Made by a program: the position numbers and the translations under genes. DNA of 64,000 bases from Ooceraea biroi (Eukaryota; Arthropoda; Insecta; Hymenoptera; Formicidae): positions 1,426,001-1,490,000 of the forward strand of contig NC_039518.1 in the NCBI RefSeq assembly GCF_003672135.1. Direction: 5' to 3'. The notes below the pieces were generated by a model. That model made no database searches, was not told the DNA's origin, and saw only the letters and a list, made by a program, of their open reading frames with translations. Positions 12,097 to 25,200 of the stretch are shown here, piece after piece (position 1 is the stretch's first letter; each line of letters starts with the position of its first letter).

Positions 12097-13110
12097 GTAA
12101 GTGAGACGTAAGATCGGTAACTCTGATCGCGACAATCGCGTTGTCTTCAATAGGAATTTCCCTGGTCGTTTGGCAATCGTTGAACACGATAAATCTACCT
12201 TAATCAACGCAATTCTGCCTAATGATTAGAATCCTAATGCAATTAATAAGAGAACATCGCGAGACGTTGAAATGTATTATAAATGAACTTTTCTCGATGA
12301 GAAACTGAATGTTTCTCGATAGTTGATATATCGTTCTTCATAGCGCATCAATAACTGTTGTAATGTCACAAGCGGACGCAAGTAATCAAGCGCAATTGCA
12401 TCTTTCGCGATGCAGGCGTACAATTTAATAATTTGGACCGGGAGCGTTAAAGTACGGCTTCTTGAGTCTAGACAACTCAATTATCTGGATTCCCATTTTG
12501 TTATTTGCGCTACGATATAACTTTGACTTCGATTTGACGATATAATCCTGCTGACACGCAGTACCAAGTCCAACGAGATAACGATATTTACATCATTATC
12601 GAACATTCGTATGTTTAATAACGATGTATGCACGTCACAGGTGTTCTAACGCTAATCAGCCAAGACACGAAAAATTTACCAGGTCTCGATCTTCCTAGTG
12701 ATTCTACTATTCATCCATCTATCATTCACATTGTTGCATTGTTGAGTTCTAGAGAAGGGAGTGAAATGCGGATAACAATTCGCGGATACATTTCGTTCAA
12801 AGAATCTTGCTAGAGTTTCGTAATTTTGCCAAAATTCGTTAAAAAGCGTAAGAAAGTAGCAGGTAATTCAAAAACACGTGCAAATAAAGTGCAGTAGCGT
12901 GTTAGAAAGATAACAGAAAGATAACGTGTGTACTTTTTTGGAAGCACCTGTACCCATCGTTTTTATCTGTCGCTTCTTCATTGCTTGTTGTCTGAACTAA
13001 TTTACACTTGGTGCGGTTTATGGATGTAATTCAGATAAGGCAAAATCAAAAGGCATCAACGTATTGAATTGAACATGACGTGCTAACACCTCGTTGTACT
13101 TTACTTTCAG
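12097..13110. other. first intron of aquaporin gene 1 (5' UTR intron)
   Basis: AT-rich sequence between the probable noncoding exon and the start exon. It begins GTAAGT and ends in a pyrimidine-rich TTTCAG. I see no coding frame or repeat. Confidence 0.35.
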
Positions 13111-13264
13111 TGATCGTTTAGTAGCAGCAACATGGAGCAAAACGGTATCTCGATAGTGTCTCCACCGAGTGTCACGGAAAATTCAAACGGAAAGTCCAAG
13201 AGCATCGGTATCACCCTCCGATCCAACAGTATACAGTCGGCGAAGGAAAAATTGAAGGCACCAT
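13111..13264 (+). CDS. start exon of aquaporin gene 1
   Basis: Acceptor TTTACTTTCAG at 13110 and donor T/GTGAGTATG at 13265 bound this exon. ATG at 13132 opens 44 codons of a Ser/Asn/Lys-rich cytoplasmic N-terminus beginning MEQNGISIVSPPSV. The exon ends in phase 1 with a single T. That T joins to GG at 25901 to give Trp, whereas joining it to GA at 39286 would give a stop. The exon is therefore compatible with gene 1 and not with gene 2. Confidence 0.7.
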
Positions 13265-16200
13265 GTGAGTATGAATAATCGATTGATAAATGTATTGTGT
13301 AATAATAAATGGATTGTAACGTATATTGCTTCCGTTTTTTAGCGTTTTTAATAACATGGGTTGTAACATAACATATATTCGTTATTAAAAACACGAAATT
13401 TTACAAGATTTAGAAGACCTTCCTGCGAAGTCTCGAATATTCGAAAAATAAAACCTCACGATTCCATATCTTTCTTCAACATTTTATGTGATTGGTGATT
13501 CGTGAGGAAGAGCTCGCAATTGCGGAAGGGTGGATTGGCAAGGGAAACGTACCTAGAGAAAAGTCATTTTGTAGAAAAGTCTAGCGCGAAGGAATGATGC
13601 ACGCGCGTTGCACAGGAGGAATCGATCGTGTAACAAGATGGAAAGGCAGCGTGAACGCAATCGTTCGTTTCTGCTTTCGAGATTGACCTTAAACTCGTGA
13701 ATCGCCTGCCTTTGCGAAGCAACCGACCTCCTATTCTCCGGAATACATAGCGTCGCGTCGCGTCCTGTCGCTGCGCGGTTTCTTCGCGGTGAAAGAAAGA
13801 AGAAAGCGGAGGTCGCGCATTTCTTTATATCGAGTTCATGTTAAGCGTTTGACGTTCCACGAACATCTTTGTTTTGGAAATTGGGCCGGAAATCGGATCA
13901 AATTCATTAGTTGAATTTTTATAAATCTATAAAATCTGTTGTATCGATATTAAAACATTTGCAAAATTCGAGGTAAATAATTTCTAGTTAAAGATTCTAT
14001 TGTACTTGTAATCAAAATTATAAGTCGATCGCAAAACCTGAAACACGGTTGTCGAGATGTATATATTTATCTGTCACTCAATTTAGAGTAGCACAATATT
14101 GCAAATCTCTTTTCGATTCTGTTTCGAATCCTGTTCAGCGGATAGCTACAGAATAATTTTAACTACTCTTTAGCTATTTGCTGAAGAGGATTTGAAACAG
14201 GACTGAAACGTTCGATGAATACTACACTATTATACATTAAGTGTTTGAAATAAACGTACAGACAATCGTGTTTTAGGTTCTGCCTGCTGTTATGATTTTG
14301 TAAAGATAATTCAATTCAATTCAAAATGATTCATTACATTTTGAATCATTACCTTGTTTATCTTCCCACGTTTACTTCTTCCCATACTTTGAATTACGTA
14401 GTTGGCCATTGTTTCTTTCGTGCAATGTTTTACATCTTCTTCTTATATAAGTATGTTGGATTGACCGGTTGGATTGGCCGATTGTTTCTAGCAAAATTCA
14501 AATACAATTCAACTTTATGTATTAAGAATTAATGTATTAATTATTTAAATTTAAATGTATTAATTATTTTATTTGGTATCCTTTTTTAGAAAATTCAAAT
14601 TTTATACAAAAAAACGTAATACAATTTTAGTTTTTAAAATAATCTCTATTATTTTCTATAGTATTTTCTATGACTTTTTATTACTGTAAGAACAACAGAG
14701 CAGAACAATGTTTTAATTTAAAATAGGTATATATTATTAAATAATTTAATTTAATTAAATACTTTAATTTAATTTAAATAGGAACGGGCACTGAATTAAT
14801 TTATACACGTACTATCGCAGTATATGCGCAGTATGCATGATATCCACTAATACAATTCAAATTGTGGGAAGAAGTAAACGTGAGACGAGAAGATAAATAC
14901 GTAAGATAATGATTCAAGGTATAGTGAATCAATTGAATCATCTTTACAAAATTATAACGTCAAGCAGAACCTAAAACGCGATTGTCTGCGTGTATTTCAA
15001 TCATTCAATGTATAATAGTGCAATATATTCATCGAACGTTTCAAATCTTCTTCATCTATGCATTTTTCCCCGAACTTAAAAACTTCAACCATCGGTTGAA
15101 ACTTTTCAATCGGCGATGCACCGCCTCGCACGTTTGATCTAGAAAGCTGTGTTTCTTTTTAACAAGCGCATTTCGGTGGCGTTTCTCCTAGGAAAAGGAA
15201 AGTGCATAAGTGCATAAGACCGCATGAGGAAACCACGGTCGTTTGAATGGTTTTTTACGAGATACATCGGGGATGCGCAAGGAGTCTCGCTCAATTATAC
15301 GATGAAATTGGATGATAATCATGGGAGCAGATGCACGCATGCACTTGACACTGCGTTTCGTTTTTTTCATTTTTTTCGTACTTTTCCTCGAGCGAGTTGA
15401 GCGTCAGACGCGCGAACGATATATTCTGAGAGTCCGATTTCGTGCGATCTCTCTTAACTAGTCGGTTACATGCTTAGCAATTCATATATTTACATTACAA
15501 TGATTAATGCGCAATTGATTAAGTCCTCGCATTGAATATCGCTCGGATCCTGCGAAAGTCTCGTCTCGTCTGAGAGCGGCGAAAGAAGAAAGAAGGAAGA
15601 CGCCGTTGGCAGGAATTATTCCTGAATGGCTTTTTGTAGATTCTATCACCCTGAGAAAATCTAGGAAAACGACACCGTGCCACGAAGAATGCTAAATTAT
15701 CTGCATGTACTTTCACCTGCTTTGAACGCGGTCGCGATGCACGGCTGATTTATAATCGCGAAAATACACTCGGCAAATTAATTTGAATTTGATAATGCAA
15801 AGAGAGATTGCAAAGCACCACCAGACATTAGAATGCGGATCACGTATCAGTTCGTACATAATCCCAATTTCTTCATCGGCCTGCGATGTTTCTTCTTTTT
15901 TGCGACGTTTCTTTGTCTTTCGATTATCGAGAGAGTCTATAAGATTCGTCGGCACAAATATTTCAAGTATCTTGTGCTAAAATTCATTAAAAATTCGGGA
16001 ATGTATTGATCTGCTGCCGTTTATAGGTTCCAAGAACGGAGTATGTGAATAATGCAATTTTCCCTTTAAAGGGATGGTAAGTAAAGATGGTTATTTATAT
16101 AAATTATTTATATTCTTTATATAAAATGTAGAAAAAACTATTAAGATGAAAGAATACAAACCGCTATGTGAGTTACGTTTGCGTTTAAGATCCGCGGTTT

Positions 16201-19200
16201 ATTTCTTGTACAAGCCCAACAACTTTGGAAACGCAAGTCTGAAAGGATATAACGGCAAATTAACAGGGAGGAGGGACGAAGCGGGTTCTTCGCCTTTTAC
16301 CGCATAAAAAGTAGCTTGAGCAGCGGACTTTACGCGTGTGATTAAATTGTAAGTGTGTATGTACGTGGAAAAATGTGGAACGCCTTCTCTCGTTTTCTTG
16401 CTGTCTTGAATAGCAGCCTCTTCTAATATGAAGGATGGCATTCGATTTGTCGAGAGGAAATTTTGTAACTCTCTAGCAAGAGTTAACTTGCATTATATCG
16501 TCGGCGATATCGGCAACGATCGACCGCTCGATCGCAATCGAGTGAAACTCACGTCGTTGCAGTCTTGTGTCATCCCGTTATTACAATTTCCGTAATAAAA
16601 TCATCGATTTGCAATCAAAGCGCGCTTCTCGAGAAAATCTGTAGGTGTATGTGCGTGTCTATGCGTCGCAAATGTGACGACACTATTGCTAAAAACGCTG
16701 CGGTGCTGTGCATGATGGATTCAATGGGCGTACCAAGATGCACCGTGCTATTACCACGCTGACTTCTGATGTAAGTTACGCTGTTATGGGATATTTACGA
16801 GTGCGGATACGTCAACGTCAGTGTCAGTGGGGTAAATATGTCTTGTCGTTTCGTCGCCAGATTTAAAGGAGTTCACTGTCGGCGGCCGGTCGGGTGATAA
16901 ATCGAGTTATGCTAATGCATGCAAAATACTTTCGGCCGACTCGCGCTTACCTTCTTGCGTTTCTTATAAATAGTTTCGTAACGGGAGGCAGGTAGCATGT
17001 AACATGCGCTCTGTGCGAAATATTGTACATAATTGGTGTGCGAATTAATTCGCTACATTTTAGAGAGAATTGAGTCTTTATTTCTAAAAAGATAATGAAC
17101 ATATCAATCTTCGAAATATTCGCCATTATTTACTTTTGCAATACCTTTTCCATCTATCAAGCAGCTAGCAAATCTCCGCTCAAAAAAAGAAAGTAAATAA
17201 AGACTCAATTTTTTCAAATTAATTTGTGTACCTAATACATCTGGAATCTATTTAAATAAATTTTCGAGACTTCATTACAAGTGAGAATATTCTTCTTTAA
17301 ATAATCATTTAAATATTTTGTTCCGCTTTTGACATTTTGGAGCAACTCCTTGCGCTTTTGCGCTCCGCATCATTCGCGGAATTCGTATAATTGGTCTTAA
17401 TATCGAGGAGCTGCTCTAGATTACCAAGCAAACATAATTATCACCAGACTCGCATCAAACAAGCAGCGCTCTGAGAAAATTGAGTGCATCGCGATCTTCG
17501 CGAGTTTTAAAAGATTCAGAGTTTCACTCTTCCTTACACGTTCAGATATAACAGCTTTATCGTGACGATCACACCGTAATTTACCGATACTTCCCTGGTA
17601 CTCGTTCTCACCATGGTGCTCGACTTCCATTCCGATCATGCGGCGATACAGCGTGCAGATAACAAAATGCCAGAAACTCTGGGAATGCAATCAGCGCGAG
17701 ACAATACCCTTTGTATCGCAGTAAAGCGATTTGATTATTATCGAAACGTATCGCTTCACGTATGCAAGAAATGTTCTCGAAACAGATGTCTAGAATACTA
17801 TACTGATATGAGGTATACTGATTTATTTTAGGATTTATTTTAGGCAGTCGCTTAACTCATTTTATCACATTTATCGATATTACTTTGCACGCTTGTTTTT
17901 TAAATTTCTTCTTCTTCTTTTTGATCACGCCGTGAATTTGCGAAATTCAAAGGTAACAAGACGGTCAGTTATATCGAGATTCATCGAGAGGGGATTGTTA
18001 TGGGGATCGACGCAGTCACCGGACTCCACGGCCATTCACCGCGAACTTGACCCACTGTCACACTTGCAGCACCGGTACGATGCACGTGTTACTCTCGCGT
18101 GTACATGCCGAGGTACGTTGTACCGAAGTAAACCCACCATACGGTCACCATATGCCTTCCACTTCCTCCTTTACGACGGATTGAATGAAAAGATTTGGAT
18201 CGCTGCGTGACAGACGCATAGCGCGACGCAAGAGCGTAGCGTTTCCTCGCGCGGGAAACATCTCGCGATCACGCGTATTGCCATTAAGAGATCGCGAGAT
18301 CGAACGTAATTGGAGCGCGTGGCCCATTTAATACTCCGCAGCTGAGCGAGAAATGAAAGCTCGAGAAAAATACGCGCGCCCGCTTTTACACACCGCTGCG
18401 CATCTCCGTACTATCTGCACGCTTTACTAATTGTATAAGAGCGGTTAACCGATCAGCAGGGCAGTTTGCATTCCGCCGTTTGTTTTACAAAAATAAAATC
18501 AAGAATTTCTCCGCGCCGTGATTCCGATCCATTCTCTATTATTTATCCAGTCCGTTTATTCCGTTTTATCCCGCGTGAAATGTGAAAATCAAAAAATTAT
18601 GAAGACGAGAAAAAATGTGCAATCTGATATCAGATATTAGATATCTGCAATTGCGATATCGGAGCAAACATTTCTTTACTGCCGGAATATAAAACTTGGT
18701 ACAGTAATGAAACAAGTACATATGTATATAATTATTGGGGATCATGTCGAAAAGGAAGTAAACTATTACGTTGATTGAATAAACCGCTTTGAAACATTGC
18801 AGCTTCTGTCCTTTTAATTATTCAATGATTCTCGTAGATTATTATATTTGAGTAGGTCGGCCAGGATACGACAGCTCTGAGGGCTCGCGTGACCGTAATC
18901 TTTCTTGTTTAGTGGAAAGGGATGAATATTTATGCGTCTTTATGCGCATGTAACGCCGTCAGCTTTACTCAATGGCATTACATTTTAACGCCACTCACGT
19001 CGACTGCGAAAAATATCCACGAAATAAAACGATAATTTTTAACACATTTTTCATTGCATTTTTCTCGATAATATCGCTTTAATATCGCGCAAAAATGCGT
19101 TACAAAATTGGCGTGTTTTATGTATTTTTTATTATGTAATGTTTGGACATCCTCATCGTCGGTCAACGATTAGCAAATGTTACTTGGTCAGAGATAATCG

Positions 19201-22200
19201 CTTCAGCACTTTCATGCGTAATGCGATGAAAGCAGGCGAAATGATCGTACCAACGACGCGTGGAATTTCTTATGTTGAATAAACATGCGAATTTCATGTC
19301 CCGTATTTATTTCGCGATCGATTCTTTCGAGTGTCAAAGTTCACGAAGCATCTCACTAGGAGATAAATCGGAAAACTAATTGTAATAATACTGCGAGCAA
19401 AGTGCCTTGTGCCCATGCCAATTGCTAACTCCTAACGAGCGCATTACAACTTGCTATAGCGAGCATGGTCGCGCGTAACTTCGTCTATATCCAAGAAGTT
19501 CATGCTGCATACTGCTATTAATTAACGGCGTACATAGCGTGTAATTATGTAGTAATGTAACTTGTGATTAGAATATATAATCGATGTAACATACTTTTCA
19601 CTGTATCACGCCAAGAGAACGCTGGAGCAACAGGAAGAGTATTCTCTCAATACGTACACTTTACGTTACGTGTGTGTATTTACGTAAATATATACAATAT
19701 TTTATTATACAAAATATTTTATTTATATAAAATATACAATACGTATATCTTGTGCTTGATTATCTTTACACGCGTACAAGTCGTACAACGCGCGTTGCGC
19801 TGTTTGATCCGTTACGAAACACCCCAAGTGGGGTTTTCCGACGTTGAAAGTATGGCCCAATATTGGCCCATTGTTGGCAATGTAATATCGATAAGCAACA
19901 TTGGCTCTATACCATTATTAACGATTCGATAGTCATGTGTGGTTCAGTAACATTGAATTTATGGGAATTATATTTATCGATCTCGAATACGTACTGGCTT
20001 TGGCATGAGCCCTCGTTTGATTAAATGATTGCATGATTGAATCATAATGCGAAAAACGAAAATAATGATGTTTTTATAAATTTTATATTTTTTTAAATTT
20101 CCGCATTTTCTGAACCGCGAGGAGGATTTACCTGTACTTGACGTCCCTTGACTCTGCTTGAGACGATACGGTAGATTTCTGTCTCTCTTTACTTCCGCGC
20201 TATCGATAGTTGGTAAAATCCGTAACGCGATGATCGATACTCTATGGATACGATATTTGTTCGAGGAATATCGCAGATGGTGCATCGATGAAAGTACGAG
20301 ATAAATTATTTATTTCCCCGCAATCCAAATTTTTCCTTTCCCTTCGACATATCGCCGGCGTAATTAATCCAATTTCTCCGATTCCATCTGAATTTGACCG
20401 AGCAGCGACAGTTCCTGACTAATTAAAAGACGCGAGACATCGAGATGAGGCTGGCGGAAACATAGGGAACGTGTCGCAGCCGGCGAACATAATTGTCGAT
20501 TACTTTCTCAATCCGTAATTGCACACTCGAGCACTTTCCTTTTAATTACTGGCAGATTGCAGCCTCCGCCAGCCAGTTTTTCAATTAGCTATTAGATATA
20601 CCGTCGTGCGTTTGAGCGATGCTTGGAAAGTCGCGCGTGTTTGCGCCGCTCAAGATATATTTCGATGAATTCTGTGAATTGTATTCGCTCTGTATCTGCC
20701 GTACGCCACGTACACCATGTATCTCGAATTACCGTGCAGTACGGTTTTTCTCGCAGGTTTCTACTCGGAGCATAGCGCGCGTAATGGCTTTCTACACTTT
20801 ATTCCGCCAACACTTGGCCACCACCTTTTATGACCACCGGATCATTAACCGGCGATAAATTAGCGAAACGCTGAGAGAGCTCGTAAACCCGCGTGTTTCA
20901 ATTTCTTTATGGATCGATTAGCTGCAGGTCGGTCGGCTTTTGCCAACTCCTCGAATTATCTCTTTCGAAATAATTCGTTGAATATTGAAACGCGAAGATA
21001 AAATACATGCATTTGGAGACTTTGGCAGGTGACGATCTATCAATCGCCGACTCTAGAATTACACATACTATTGGGTTGGCCAAAAAGTAATTGCGTTTTT
21101 TTTTATATAAATAAAAGACGAATTTTTTATGGGAAACAAAAACTTTATTAAACAATATATTGTCCATTTTGTTTGATTATCTTTTGCCATTTTTCAGGCA
21201 ACTTCATGATTCCGCACTCAAAAAAGTTCTTATCTTTTTCAGCAAAAAACAATTCCAACAACGATTTCATATCCTCATCAGCAGTAAAGGTTTTACCATT
21301 CAAGGCGTTTTGCAAAGAACGAAACGAATGGTAATCTGATGGTGCCAGGTCTGGCGAATATGGTGGATGTGGTAACATCATGGTAACACATCCCATCCAA
21401 GCTGCAACAATTTTTCACGAGTGACCAAACTTGTACGTGGTCTAGCGTTATCATGGTGAAACACAACACCTTTGCGATTCACCAATTCTGAACGTTTCTG
21501 TTTGATGGCATCATTTAATTTATCCAGTTGACGACAGTATACGTCTGAATGAATGGTTTGATTCCTTGCAAGCAGCTCAAAATACACAGTCCCACCAGAC
21601 TGACAGCATAATCTTTCTTTGGTGAATATCTGCTTTTCAAGTGCTTTCAGCAGGTTCATCACGCTTACTCCACGATCTTTTTCGTTTGACGTTGTTGTAG
21701 ACGATCCATTTTTCGTCGCCTGTTATACGTTTCAAAAATCGATCATTTTCCTCACGTTTCAAAAGAGAATCGCAGATGTCAATACGCTTAGTGAGATGAA
21801 TTTCTTTGAGCTCGTGTCGTACCCAAATATCGAGCTTACTAATGTATCCAAGTCGTTTTAAATGGTTTTCAACACTCGATTTCGATATGTTAAGATTCTC
21901 AGCAATCTCTCGTGTCGTTAAACGCCGATTCGATTCGATCGGTGCCTTTATTTTGTCATCATCAATTTCGATTAGCCTTCCTGAGCGTGGTGCATCTTTC
22001 ACATTAAAATCTCGAGATCGAAATTTAGTAAACCAATTTGACACTGCCGCAGTTTTAAAGCATCTTCGCCATGTACATGACATCACTTTTTATGAGCTTG
22101 CACAGCGTTTTTCCCTTTTCGGAAGTAATAAAACAAAATATGAGGAAAATGTTCTTTTTATTTTCCATTTTGAAATCGACGGCAAACAAACAATTGTTAA

Positions 22201-25200
22201 CGAAATGGTGTACTTTCTTTTTGTAAAACAAGCTTGAATTGTGAGTTGTTAACCTACATAATGAATTTGCGGTTTAGAATGAAGTTAGTTACATTTCAAG
22301 ACATGTATGTCCATCTATTGGAAAAAAACGCAATTACTTTTTGGCCAACCCAATAAATATACTAAATATAATAAAAAGAATGTTATAAAATTAATACATC
22401 TATAATTCGACACGGGCATTTTTAAGAGTACAAACGCGCAACTTTGAGCTTCAAACTACTGGTCCGTCGTCGAACTCATTTCCATTATTCTAGATCTAGC
22501 TAATATAGGAAACATCGATGATGATCGATGTATTCAGGTTTGTGATACACATATGCGCGCTCGTACACCGAGCCCATGTTAATGAAAACCGTACGTGACA
22601 CATGCTCGCCTTTAATTGTATCTGCCCGACGCACGGTTAATCACGAGAACTCGACCTTAATTCCAGGGCAAACGTGCTTCGGCATCTGTATGCATAGCTG
22701 AGAAGCGCGGGCGAGTATATGTACATGTAAGCGTGATTAAACCCGAAGGATATTGACACCCCGCGCGTCAAGTTATAAGTTACGAATATCGTATAAATGA
22801 GAGAGTCGGCATGGCAAGCACACATGACGAATCTGAATGATTCGTTCAGGAAATGCATAACGCGAATCTAATGGGGCGGCTGCGCATATGAATCGACGAC
22901 GCAAACTTACCCCTATCTCTGTCTTTCTTTCTCTCCCTTTCCACTCCCCAGTCTCGCCCCCTGCTATCGTCCCACTCCATCTCTCGCACTTCCCGCCTCT
23001 TTACTCTCTCCCACCATTCCCCTCCCCTCCCCTCCCCTCCCTCCCCCCTTATTCTCTCTTTTTCTTTCCTCCCTTTCTGTGTCGACATGCAAGTCGGAAT
23101 ACACACGGTATGTTTGAAAAGTAATTATTGGTGTATTGCAGAATTGCATCGATTTAAATGCTAATCGTAGTGTGTTATAAGATTCGTTTATTTTATTCAA
23201 AGCAAGAAATCGCAAAGTTATCAACGTTGCATGCTGAGGATATATGTTACGGAGCCATGACCTCCGACCTCAGCGATTATTTAGCCGTCGATAATATTCT
23301 CTGGTCGGCGCTAAGAATACACAACATTGACCTGCGATTGTTACTCAACCTGCGCGATAACGAGTAATGTATCTCGTATATTAACATGTTCTCTGCCAAG
23401 CCATTTGTGAGTAATTGTCATTTTCAGGGCATGTACACTAAAACCAATATGTACGTTGTACCGGTTACATAGAGTTAACATAGAGTTACAACATAGAGTT
23501 TGATAAATATGTAAAAATGATCTATTTTTTCACTTTTTGTGAGCTGAAAATTTATTTTTTAGTAGAGTAAATAGTGAAACTTGATGCAACTTAACAAACA
23601 TCATTATAAAGCATGTAATAATGACACCAACAATTATTTTCTTGCACTTTATCTAGCGATGATAAAAATATCACTTGGTCTGAAATGAGTTTTAGTACCG
23701 AAAATAGTACACGCAGCAGGGAACGTGTTAATATTATAGTATTTAGTGTATTTAGATGAAGAAAAGGAGAAAAAGGGAAAAATCTTTAATCATTCTCGTG
23801 AATGCAGCTTAAGGGGGGAGCCTGCTTTAGAACGCTGAAAATAAGGTATATTTTACGAATTGTTTTTGGAGAAACTATACAGCGGATCATTATAAAACTT
23901 TGATGCATTTATTAGTACATATTTAAAGATAAAAAAATTATTTTTTGATTTGAATATATCGCTTGTAGAGGTCGTCCTGGAGAAATCTTAGTGCAGCCGC
24001 GTCGCCGGCATCGCAAATTGGTGAGCATTCTCCTGCCTCCAAATTTCGTCTAAACTGAAAAATTGAAATATCTTCTCGTTATTTATGAATTCCCATCGTC
24101 GATGAACCAAAGAGAGAAGAAAAAAGGTGAAAAGTGCCAAAATGGTGGAGCTTAGAACACAAAAGTACGAGTTTTAGGCAAAGTTTTTGAACTTTTTCAT
24201 GCAAAAATAATTGTTTAACTTAATGTTTTTATGAATATTAAAGGTTCATCGACGATGGGAATTCATAAATAACAAGAAAATATTTCAATTTTTCAGTTTG
24301 GATGAAATTTGGAGGCAGGAGAATGCTCACCAATGTACAATGCCTCCAGGACGACCTCTACAGGCGATATATTCAAATCAAAAAATAATTTTTTTTATCT
24401 TTAAACATGTACTAATAAATGCATCAAAGTTTTATAATGATCCGCTGTATAGTTTCTCCAAAACAATTCGTAAAATTATACCTTATTTTCAACGTTCTAA
24501 AGCAGGCTCCCCCCTTAATTCTTTCGGTTTAAAATTGAATCCGAATATGAATGAAACAAGAACAGGTTGCATAACGAAATAGTATTGTGCACTAATGGGC
24601 ACTATGATGGAATAAGCTTGTTCAAAGAGCGTACTTTAATTTGGTTGCCGCAAACTGTAATTCGGTTCAACTTTGAGTTTTGGACTTGCAAATGAAAATT
24701 TTGTACGTCAATTTACGTGAAAGTTATGTTGAAACAATTTCACGGTAGCGGCGAAGAGAATCAAAATTTTTCTGCTAAACAACTCGTTAAAGAAACTCGT
24801 TAAAGTACGAATGTCATCAAATAAGTAGACAAAAGCTTGCAGTTTCAAAACAGTTTATTCAATCAATGTAACAATTTACTTACTTTTCATCGTTGTACTA
24901 GTATTTTTATTCCAGCAGCAAAGAAATCTTTATCCTGATGTCAGATTTGCACATCTGACTGAAGAACTGAGATGCTTCCAATCCATGCTTTGCCGCTTGA
25001 ATTCCGGCTTATAACGATGGATCCAAGTCTTGTCACATTATTCTTCTTCCTAAAACTCTCCAAGCAAATAACATTCTTTGAGTTCTTTACACGTGCAAAG
25101 TCTAGTTTTTCTGTGCTTGTCTGTAAACTGTCTTGGAACCCATCTTGAACAAGTTTTATGGTAGTTTAATCTGTTATGAATAATGGAATGTGCCCCAGAA

